Positions 41,201-53,200 of a stretch of DNA of 64,000 bases are shown piece after piece; positions within the stretch are counted from its first letter, which is position 1; every line of letters starts with the position of its first letter. A program made the translations under genes and the position numbers. The stretch is from Balanoglossus misakiensis (taxonomy: Eukaryota; Hemichordata): assembly GCA_040954595.2 (NCBI GenBank), contig CM082596.2:7750001-7814000 (forward strand), given 5' to 3'. The notes below the pieces were generated by a model that was not told the DNA's origin, ran no database searches, and saw nothing but the letters and a program-made list of their open reading frames with translations.

Positions 41201-44200
41201 TTCTATAGGCAACCCAGGTAAAATAGCTCCCCCATTAAACTTGGTATTGTTAACCCCAGGGTACTGCTCTTACAGGAACAAAACAATAACAACCCTAATG
41301 AAGCATTAGTCTTGTGACGAGAGACAACATTATATTTTGTTTCATAATATGCTATTCCCTGGATGATTTAAATGCAATAAATGAATGCAACAAACAGTAA
41401 CATATTTCACATTGTCAAAGGCATGTACATGTACGTGATGTAGTGTCCATACTTATATGTCTTATTATTTGATACACGTCCATTTTATGAAGCACAATAC
41501 GAACATCTGAGAAAAATAAAATCTTAATTTCAATACTGTGATGCTGCCACAAAAATTCTCGGTTTCCGTAAAAAACATAAATCTGTAATCACAAAAGAGG
41601 TACTGTCAATTGTGTCTGCTTTTCAATTGACCACAGCAATCAAAGTCTGGGTAGATTGGCCCACATAACGTGCTACATACAAATGGGATTTAGTGAGATT
41701 GCGGTCTTACAAGCATGTCTGCTCGTGCCATGCAAGAAAGAAATTGTGTTTTCCAGATCATGATGTACATTTTTTGGACTTGGCTGTATTTTTAACTACA
41801 TGTCCAGTGAGATGAACATACATGCATGTTATACTACATGAGTATAAGATTCCATTGAATAATATTTGGTAAATTTGTAGATAATTCAATAATTGCGAAA
41901 TTTATTGTTTCTGATGTTCTCTCAATATCTTATCAATACTTCATGCAGATAAAGTAAAATGGACTTGATTTTTTTATCACATATTTTATTGTATGTATGA
42001 CATGAAACTATCACTGTACAAATGCACACTCATGCAAACATCACATCAATTCTCGAATAATGCTACATTGAAAAGTGATGAAAAAATATATGTTCGGAGA
42101 AGATGGAGAAACAAGAACTTGATATGTCTGTCCTTTACACGAATGTGGCTTAATGTGTGCTTGTATTGTTAGCTTCGTAATCTGTTGCCTTTTGTTGTAT
42201 TTCTTCAAATGCATTTTGCGTTACAAACTGACAGGCTTCATGCAGGGAGTGCAATCAATGAACAGACAGCTCTCTTACCGTAATCTGCTCAGGAGACAGT
42301 ATTGAAATTCAATAAATGCACGTGGGATGTGTCATTTCTCCATTTGGGTTGTCGACTCGTCATTGACGGTTTCCCCCCCTATGATGAAATGAACGCTCCC
42401 TGTGCTGAAACTCGAAACCCTCTGGGCTGTTCCTTTATGACCTATGTTCGCCGTCCGACGTCTTGCGATTTATTGCCGGAGAAATTGCGTCAAGGACGAA
42501 GAAGTCGTCGGGGGGAGTGAGCGACTAAATGCTGTCTTGTATTTTTGAGTGACCTCACTCACGCTCTGTATTCTCCATTCATGTCTGCTTCTTCAGGTCC
42601 CGGCGGACGGGTGACGCCCGGCAACCTCCACGCGCCGTATCACCGGGAGCAACGCGCCCAGCACAGGCGACGAAAGGACCGGCCGTCGCATCGGGACAAT
42701 GCGGACCGATTCAGATCGGGTAAGTCGACACCCGCCCTCCTTGTGGGGGTTATTTTTATTTATAAACACCTAAAGGGATGATAACCGTTTTTTCTTGGGC
42801 GTACATGATCTGTCTGACAAATCCACGTTTTGAAAACGGTGATAATGGTTCCCTTTGAGGTGATACGTGAGACTGCACTTTTACTGTCTTAAACAACCTC
42901 TGTACATGTACAGAGAGAATTATAAACAATGCAATAGCCTCTAGCAGAAAAACCAGGGTATTTAAACAAGTACACTACAATGACGATGTCTATATCCACC
43001 CAGCCGTCAATTTTTTTCTCATAAAATGGACCGGTCCCCCACGCAATCACACACACCAAAAAGAATTTACAAATATTACTCTCAGGGGAGGTCGAGTCCA
43101 TTGTTGGAGTGTTCTAATCCCTTTTTTTCTGGGGCACTATCTCAGATTCCTCAGAAACTTGTAAGGTCAGAGGTCAGCGTATAGGGAAAATGTAAGGATT
43201 TATTGGGGTGTGATCGGGTTACAGAAGATAACTTAGCATAGGTAATGATGCATAAAAACGGAGAAAAAAAACACTTGGGTCTTCCTGGTAGAAGCAGATG
43301 ATTTTATAATCACTCAGAATAAAAGGTTTCAATGGGCTGCTCAAATTAAGGATAATTCCATTAATAGCAACAGAAGTGAGACCCATGGCTGTGTATACAG
43401 ACAGACTATATTGGTGGCATGTCATCGTTTCTGTCGAGGAGAAGAATACCGATGATTCACTTGTTTGGGTGCAACATTTTTTCCCTCCTGTGAGGAACTG
43501 AAAGTGCAATAATCACTGGAATCTCATTAATCATATTAGGGGAAAGTGTTTTTAAGTCTTGCTTAAAATTTATGTTTCATCGAAACTTGTACTTCCATTG
43601 CCATGATCTACATTGTATTTTTGCATATGTTTTCATTGAATGCAGAAATTGCAATTGCAAAGTTTGAGATGTGGTGACTGGTGAGATATGGTGGGACTAA
43701 TGAATTAAAAAAAATCTGTTGTTCAATCAATTGGTAGTTATAGTTCAAGTAAAATGTGATATACTAAAATTAAAGTGAAATAGAAAATTCAGTGAAATTC
43801 ATCGGACTATGAAATTTCGTGTCTGTAATAGGCCATGTGATTTTAGTTATAAAAATCTTTTCATGTAGCAGAATGTGTTTCACGTGTCATCTTTCCTCCT
43901 GAGCATTGTAGAGTGTCCAACCCACACAGACATGCCAAATATTGCTTTCTGCCTACGCACGCTTGTCTTCTCGGTTTTCCAAGATGTGTCCACATCACAC
44001 ACTCTCCATTGGACATGACGTGCAGGCGACCACTGAGGCAGGAAATTGAATAAACACATCTTGGAAACAAGACACTTCCTAACATCGAATTCTTACACGC
44101 CAATGTCATCGCCCGGGCTATGGCAACCAACGTCGTCCAATACTCAGGCACATAGAGTGTGCGTGTCGTTCTTGTAGAATGTGCGAGAGACTCTATGTGT

Positions 44201-47200
44201 ACTATGTTGAAGACTGACAAGTGTCACCATTTTCTCATCAGATGACCTTGATAATCTTTCCTTCCTAATTTTTGCCAATATTTCTCATCATCAAGCAGCT
44301 CGCACATGCGGTTTGTTTGGTTTGATGTTGCAGTTTAGGCTGGCATCTTTTAATTAAAGGTATATGGTCACCTAAGGAAAATTAGCTATAGTTACGGTTT
44401 TACCATAGCAAAATGAGATCTGGCCAATCACAGATTTTCAGTGGGTGGCACACGCGAAAAAAAAGAGCGCCACCATATGTTCTTTAGAACCTTCAAATAC
44501 GCCATTTCAGCCATATATGGGCGTATGTAAATTGGAGGTGACGGTATACCTTTAAGTACTAGTAGCCAGAATGTCAGGCATACCGTGAAAGAAAAAGGAA
44601 ATTGTGTCAGCATCTCTTTACTAACAGCCACATCCTTCCCTCGCACCACTTCCCACCCTAATAGAAGCCCATTTATCGACTGGAAAAGGAAACCGGGAAC
44701 TGCAGCTGATGGCTTTTACACGGCACATTTGGCGTTTGGCAGGCGCTCAGATAACAAGCTGAAAATGGCACCGATTCCTTCCACAGGAAAGAAACTGTTC
44801 CACATCTGCCGATTGTATTTGATTTACGGGGGTAATTCTCATGGTTCGTTTGCCTTTAAGGTCAAAATACAAACAGCAGATATTGATGTCTGTTGTGGCT
44901 TTCCTTTATCTTTAAAATGTCTTTAAATCTTCATCTAAACACTGTAGGAGACTGGGCAAAAGATTATTTCTAGAGACATGCTATGATTGCTGACCTTTGT
45001 TTGACCTTAGCCTGTATCCCATAATTTTGACAAGTCCCGTGAGCTCCCAATGGATATTTATAGCTGGGGAGATGTAGTCCTCGCCTATATATAACCAGAG
45101 ACAATTTTGAGACAGACAAATATAGTACATGTACGTTTTGTAGTAATATTTCCATTTCTACAAAATGTACATGTACGTGTATGTAAAAAATATAATCATT
45201 TTGGCCAGTGACCCACTGTTTAAGTATCATCATCTGCTTTGCACTGATAGAATAATTTTACAAGATTTTTAGTAAACAAATAATATGCAAAATTTCACCC
45301 TGTACTACAAATCTAGAGACATCAGAATTTTTAAGTACATTTGTATGTGAGTGAACTTGTGTGTGCGTGCATACATGTATGTACCCTTATCGCCATAAAC
45401 ATGCTTAAGGCTATGATATCATATGCACATGTACAATGTACATATAAACGCAGATACAGACAGACAATCACATAGACACTGACAGACAAACAGTGTAGAC
45501 AGACAGACAGAGATGAAAATCACACAATTGAACGTGACCCACTCAATACCCCTGACCCAGGATTTTGCAAACCACATGTACTGATTGATAACAATTGTGA
45601 AAATGGTATCATCAACCCTATACAATGTTTTGACTGACACGGATTTGTGTGTGAGTCAATTCAAATGCTTGCATGTCTGATTCTTTCTCAAACATAACAA
45701 AGTTAAAAGGTTACCCCATAACGCTACAGGCGGCATTGCGCATGAAATATTTACATAATATAATCTTGGCATTTTGCCTGGGTACACTCTGAGTGAATCG
45801 TCTTCTGTTTCTAGAGTTCATCAGGTCGGGAATATTTAATGGCTTGATTTGTTTGCTTGCTTTAAAATTAACAATGACATCATTGACATACTTTCTATCT
45901 TGTACACATGCAGTTTGATAGGGCAGCGAGGGATTCAATTTTGTGATATTATGCAAACACCCCCGTTTAATCAATTTCTGGTATTAGTAATTATAGTAAC
46001 TTTGCTCAAAATGTACATGCATTTTACATTATAAGGGTGTTACCAATGTAATGCATATTGGTTCAAACACTCTACTGAAAACGATAGTGTCTGATACGGT
46101 CGGACGGACGACTGTTAGTGACAGGGTTAAATTACCTGAAAGAAAATAAAGTGATGAATTATGCATGCATGAATTGCTGGTTTGTAAGTCTAGTATTTGT
46201 GTACCATCTGGATATATCTTGGGCCAGCATCGCAGATTGGCAGTTTCCTTGAATCAGATTTATACGATACAGCTAACAGTTTGATCAAACTCTAGGCGTT
46301 GGAAATTCGCTCCATTGCAGTGTCAGCCAACAATGTATAGAGTTTCATCATCAATCAAAACAGTCCACCCAGATAAAGAACGATAAATTTTTTACATCAT
46401 GTGCAACAAATAGCCTGTGCCAATTTCCTGATAGTCTGCAGTTTTGCTTGGACTGTCTGCTGTACGTAGTACTGAGTTTTCATTGTCGACTGATGATGAT
46501 CGTTATTGCCAAGGTTACTGGTATTATCTGCTGGTATGTAAATGTACAGTCATAATAATGTGACTTCATTTTATTTGATAGGTGTCATCATGGGTTAATT
46601 TATAATTGTTTGTGTTCCAAAGGGGACTGCTACATGTATCAGAAATGTATGAAATAGCGTTCTTTGTAGTAAGGGAGTCCTGTCACAGTTTTGCTAAAGG
46701 ATGTACGACTTATAAAGTTGAAATTACATGAGTACTGACACTTCTGTGAATAGCAGATTTTTGAATTCTTCTTCGTATAAAGTGTTATCAAGATTCATGG
46801 GTGACAGTGGTAGCAGTATGCCCTCTAAGCTCATTTGACACGCCACTGACTCAACAAACTCACTGGTGACTCAAGAAAATTATCCACAATACATTGCAAA
46901 GGTATAGGGTTGACTCAGAGAAAATTTTGGAAATCCTCAAATTGACTCAAAGCTTTTAAAAATTATGTTTCTTAGACGGCTCACTGGTAGTAGCCTCTTT
47001 TCTCCAACATGATTTTGATTCCAACTTTTGTGTCTGTTTCAGATGTACGAGAGGAAGCGGTGAGAGAGGCTCTGGCCAGACAGAAACAGATGCAGCATGC
47101 GGTACCCATGCCTTCAAAGAGAACCTCACTAATGGCAAACAGCACAGTCATGGCCACACCGCCAGGTCTGTGAACTTTGAACATTTATGATCCCTTCTAC

Positions 47201-50200
47201 ACTGGCCTATGTATCTTGAGTTCAAACATATCTCTAAATTGGCATTTAGCTCGTCTCACACGCATGTTCCAGCTGTAGCCGCTGGTTACAGATGTTTAGT
47301 GAACAGTCAATCCCATAAGGCAGTGCTCTGTCCTAACAACAGAGAAGATGGCGGCGACCATAATCTGTGTCGGAGATCGTGAAAAGACACCAGCTTGGGT
47401 GAAAAGGAGGGACAAACCAGAATCTACTTATACTTATATGAAATATGGAAGGAAGCGAAGTCCACTATTTGAATGCATCGAACGGAAAATTTGCTGGGAA
47501 GTTACGCGCATGCGCGTGAGACGAGCTACGTGCTTTAACAACTCTCATAATCCAGATTCGTCAGGTTATCCTCTCTTGAGTCTTGTACATTTTCTGTTTT
47601 TTGAGGATTTTTCTACCATGTATCAACTGTGGTGTCTTGTTCTACTTTGGATAGCTTTTATAAATGTTTGGTTTTTAGCCTCATAACAAAGCTTGTAAGA
47701 CTTGAATTCGATTTTCAACAATAACAATGCTGATTACTACAAGAGGGCCGAGTTGAAAACCCAAATACTGAGCAATTAATTATGTCTCACAGAGTAGAAC
47801 AAGGAAAACAGAGATGATACACAAAATAATAATGCAGAGAAAATAGCCTAAAGTTTGAGTTACTGGGGCTTTATAGGTATACGGTCACCATTGAAAATAA
47901 GCTATAGTTACCATGGCAAAATGAGATCTAGCCAATCACTGATTTTCAGTGGGTGGCACACGCGAAAAAAAGAGCGCCACCATATGTTCTTTAGAACGCC
48001 CAAATACGCCATTTCATCCATATATGGGCGTATGTAAATTGGAGGTGACTGTATACCTTTAACATCACTCACACTTTTCCCTTAACAGAGACATCTTCAG
48101 ATGAGGACGACAGCCAATCCAGCGGCCACCCAGCCGGTGGCTCCCAGCCCTTCCTGGAATATTCCCCTTCCCTTGCCAGTAACCAGAGCAGTTCGTCCAG
48201 TTCCAGCCTTGGAGGAATTGCCTCGGCCGGGCCCTCGCCCAGCCACGCTCCCCGACACCAATCGCCCAAGGACAGTCGGAGACCCCATCCCAATGGTGCC
48301 CCAACCGGGGTTTACGTCCTGCCTCCCAGAACGACCACCAATAATCTCACAGAGGTGTCCAATTCGTCTCCCGCCCCCAGCCCCAGTCGTAAGTAATAAC
48401 CCACCTGTACATCTGTTGATAAAATTATTCAAACTTCTGTCGAATTAGTAATTTGTACCGTCTTATTATACGTCTGTGGTACAGATTTTCTAAGTTAAAG
48501 GCCTGTATTTATAGCTGTTTATTAATAAACAAAAGGGAGACCAAGGGTCAGCTGAGCATAATACGGTATATGCCCCTTTAAACATTGAGGATTAAAAGTC
48601 CTTGTTTGTAAGATGATTCATATAGTTTGAGGAAGTCATAAAAATCCTGAAAAGTGACGTTTGCATGTACTTCCAGAAAGTCGACAATGATTTAGTTGCT
48701 TGTAAAGTAGGACTTGTGTGGTGTAAATGGCCGCCCTTACTATCATATTGAAAATATTTAACAACAGTAATGATACACATAACTACCTACAAAAATGGTA
48801 TCCAAACACCAGCTATATTCAGCGTCCAGTAATTTGGTTCGCTGCTTACCCAGCTAGTAGTGGGCCTCTACAAGTTCACACCATGAGAAAAATATGGCTA
48901 TGCTTTTGACAGGGTATTTTTACCACCAGCTGTATCCAGCAATTTGTTCTCTAGTAGTGGGCCTCCAGGCCAGTTCATACAGTGAGAAATACTGTAAAAC
49001 AGGTTATTTTCGCGTGCAATAAATTTCACATAAAACATTCATCGGAGATAATGATGCAGTTGGTGAAATAAAAGAACGTGAAAATTAATCCTCGCTTAAC
49101 AGTTGCCACTTATGAAATCGTGAAAATTTCCTCTCGCGAAAATAACCCGTTTTACGGTATACTGATACTCTTTTGTTTTGACAGGGCAACTTCCAGAACC
49201 TCAGCACCCACCGCCGGACGTGACAACCAACACAGGTGGACGTGCCAATGAAAGATCACAGCCACATGCCTCTAGTGTACGCAACAGAATGCCAATGGAT
49301 GACGAACAAGGGGATGCACGTAAGTTGACAAAGAGAGAATATTATGTCTTCATAGTCAGCAATAAGAGTTGAAAAAATACTGTATAACGGGTTATTTTCT
49401 CGACAGGAAATTTTTGCGATATCGAAAGAGGCAACTGTTATGTGAGGATAGCACTAACTGCATCGTTATCTCCGAAAAACATTTTATTCGATTTTTTATT
49501 TTCACGTTTTTTGGGGCTCTCACGTATTTTCATGAAAATAACTCCTTTTACAGTATTGTCACAGTCACTGTGACTATTGTGTAGAGATTTTTTGCACCTG
49601 TGAACAAACTTTTTTACCTGACGTTTCAGGTTCATCTGATAACAGTCTGCACAATTTCCGAACCTCCCACCATAAAATTAAACGTGAAATAGCTGACATT
49701 TGTATTTTGTATTATTTGTTTGTTTCAGCTGCAACAAACAGCAAAGTGTCTGCCAAGATTCAGCAATTATTAAATACTTTGAAGAGGCCCAAGAGGAAAC
49801 CCCTCAAAGAATTCTTCGTTGACGAAGATGAAGAACTTGAAAGTAAGTACTCCAAGGTGTTCAGAAAATAATTACCACAAAGGTGCCCACTTTTGACATT
49901 TTAGTTTGTTTTGACAGTATACATTGTATCTGTGTTGTTTGCTCACTAGTAAAACATGCACAGTGACCGGTTGTTACTTTTGCACCGTTGTTTGTATTGA
50001 CCAATATTGCTCTTTTTGATTTGCATTTTCAGTCAAAGCCAATCAGATAGATCCTAACGCCCCCAAACCGGAGGGTAACACAATAACACCAGCTGTCGGG
50101 GAACAGTTGTCTGTAAGTATAGTTGAGAGTATTTGGTTCCTTGGTTAGTTGTCTCTTGCATGAGTAACAGTGTTGGAATGTCACATGTCAAAATTTTACA

Positions 50201-53200
50201 TTATGATGCAATTGTAACTGGGTGACTTTTTTGTGACACTGTCAGTTATGGGCAATTGAGCAGTGGGAGTATTCTACTCAAAAATGGAGAACGTACAGTT
50301 GAACCTGTCTATAGTGGCCAGTCAAGGGACTTTCCTAAACTGGCCTTTATAGACAGGTGGTCTTTATAGAGAGGTCAATTAATGCATATGTAAGTTGCAC
50401 AGGGACTGTAACATAGGGGCCACTATATAGAGGTTTGACTTCATTGTCATACATGTATAAGTACATGTACACTGTTAGTGACACACCATATGGCTTTAAC
50501 CCTCTCACCCCCAGTTCCCTCTTCAGAGGTCCAACCTCACCATAGGAAACAATGGATTTGGACTGAACCATGGTGGTGAAAGGGTTAAAGCTGTCCCACC
50601 CAGTCCCTGGTTCTGGTTCGAGTGGATGCATGAATTACTCGTGAACTGTTTGTCAGAAATTTCTTCTCTGTTAATGATTAACTCTGATAACTCCTGATTG
50701 GTTAATTTCAGATACCATCTGGTCTACCCAGGAATCTAGAGGCATCTGTTCAGAGGTATGGCTCTGCCACATACAAAGCCCCTGCAGTCACCTCACTGGA
50801 TGGCAATGGAAAACCAACATTTACATTAACTTATGGTAAGTCTAAGATGGATGAAGAAAGAGAAGTGAATTTCAGTGTTGGCAAACGAATGCCTACATAT
50901 ACATACAAGCAGTGTACGAAATAAAGCCTGTCCGACAGTCCGAGACTGGTTGTTTTTCTGTAGGACTGGTAAAAATAAAATGTTACCAGTCCGACAGACA
51001 GGTTGAATTTAGCGTGGGAGTTGACCAGAGGTATCATGGTATCTTTTAGACTTTCCCCAGTTCATGTATTGCAAATAAAAGAAAATATGATGTAAAAGTT
51101 TGAAAATTATCAAATCAAAGTAATGTAAAGAGAAAGATGATTCCATCCCATCTTCAATTGTTCACAGATAAGGTAATAGCTTCTCAGTTGTATTTGATTA
51201 CATTTAATTGTAAGGCATAATATCAGGACTGGTAAGTTTTTGGCAGGGCTGGCAAGTTTTTGAAGTTGCCAGTCCTGGTGACTGGTTGATATTTCCTATG
51301 AATTTCGAACACTGATACAAGTATATATTTTCTAACGGATGTCCACAGGTACGATCTTGTTTGCCCATATTTTCGTTTTCTTTTACTTGATGTGTGTTTG
51401 TGTGTGTGTGTGCTTGTGTGTACCATGTACATGTATATGTTAGTGAATGTATGTAAAAAAAATTGTGCATGTGTATGTATAGCTGGGTGGATTGATGCAT
51501 GTATGAATGAATGAATGAATGAACGAATGAATGACTAGGTGGATAGGTGATTACATTTGTCTGCAACTCTCTGTACGATGCATCTCTGAGTACCTCCACA
51601 GGTACTACATGTATAAGAGCGCCCTCTAACAGTGTCCCACTCCCATTTCTGCACACACCCCATTCATGTGCCTCCACCACTACTGCACAGCTTTCTCGAA
51701 ACCAGCAGAGCTGCCGTCACTGACTCTTGTCTGGTTGTTTCCCTTGACAGGCAAATTACTCAGTCGAACTCAGAAGATAGCATACTCATTACTGAACAGG
51801 ATAGGCAACAAAGGTGAAGCCAGTCTCAAGCCGGGAGATAGGGTGAGTAGATAAACCTCCATCAATTTTGTATCTAGTCCATGTTTTTTATCAAAACTGA
51901 TGTTTGTATCATGTGTGTATGATGGTAAATATGCCACCTTTTCTGAATAAAATTTACACATACAGTATATGTATGATACCTTGCTATCATTATGGAAGGT
52001 ATGACTGTTATAAAGCAGTATAATTTAAATCAACTGATATCCTAATACATATACATGTATATAATGAGCATACTCCTGGATCATGTATGTGTATGTACAG
52101 TCTTGCTTTTTATGTGTGAAAATTGTTGATGCATTGAAACAATTAAGCAGCTTATAATGTTATCACTGTTTTTGTACAGGTTGCCCTTGTGTTCCCAAAT
52201 TCGGATCCAATCGGTTTCATCTGTGCATTTTATGGCTGTCTGACAGCTGGGGTTGTGCCGGTACCCATTGAAGTGCCCGCTTCAAGAAAGGTAAGGTTGG
52301 AGATGAGATGGGAGTGCCTGGGTTGTGATTGGTTGACATGCCGTGAGAAAATTATGGATTTTGTGAGTTGTATGAGGAATAAGTTGGGAGTGCATGGGTT
52401 GTGGTAGGCTGACTTGCCATGGATGGATGGATGGGTGGATGAATGAATGAATGAATGAAAGGATGAAAAAAAGAATGGATGAATGAATGAAAGGGTGGAT
52501 GGATGGATAAATTAATGAATGAATGAATGAATGAATGGATGGATACGTTGATAGATATGTACATTTATTTGTATCTTTGTGTATGTCTGAGTACCTCCAG
52601 ATGGGGGATTATGTTAGTTGCATGTTTGATGCAATGGAACTTGCCATAGTAAAATATATGTAACAACATACTATTTTGGCTTGCAGGATGCTGGTAGCCA
52701 ACAGATTGGATTTTTACTTGGCAATTGCTCTGTGACAGTAGCCCTCACCAGTGAAGCCTGTCTGAAAACGCTGGCCAAGACACAGACGGGTGAAGTGATC
52801 ACCTTCAAAGGTAAAAGAAGAAAATGCAATTGCAATTTTCACCTAATTTCTTCTTTTTTCAAGGATAAAATGATGCGTTTTTGTCACACTAAAAGCGATA
52901 AAAAACCAGGACATGTAGCTGCACACTTTGATGACTCTATTTCAAATTTTTCAACTTTCTGGGTCAGTGGTGTGCTATTTTGGACTCAGTAAATATGCTA
53001 CTGACACTATATACAATTTTGAACAAGTTTCTCTGTTTCTGGCACTTGGCATTCAAATCGTTTCTTTTGTCAACAGGATGGCCCAGATTAACATGGTTCA
53101 TAACAGAACATCTGACCAAACCTCCCAAGGACTGGCAACCCCCGCCGAGACTATCGGAAGAAACTCCAGCATACATTGAAGTAAGTCAAACCTTAGTGTA

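Larger units (their letters stand above)
29525..42596 (+). other. DIP2 intron 2 (13.1 kb)
   Basis: The largest intron. Holds family B copies 2 and 3, family D copy 1, a fold-back at 35235-35360, a perfect short hairpin at 36034-36067 and the candidate cassette exon at 32580-32615. Apart from these I see no coding sequence; open frames such as 33741-34046 and 40511-40837 lack splice context and homology I can recognise. Confidence 0.7.
42720..47042 (+). other. DIP2 intron 3 (4.3 kb)
   Basis: No coding sequence recognised. Contains family A copy 3, a small hairpin at 45126-45180, a GACA microsatellite and family D copy 2 shortly before exon 4. The frame 44585-44926 abuts the family A copy and has no homology I recognise. 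Confidence 0.7.

Noticed and set aside
44585-44926. 113-codon frame next to family A copy 3
   Set aside because: No splice context in the right phase, and no homology I recognise.
47348-47686. 112-codon frame as an independent gene inside intron 4
   Set aside because: It starts inside repeat family E and the second copy of the element is frameshifted relative to it, so constraint on the frame is unlikely. Reported instead as a repeat feature.
51204-51680. 158-codon frame on the minus strand
   Set aside because: Runs across TG and AATG microsatellites and a repeat element inside a DIP2 intron; His- and Thr-rich by-product.
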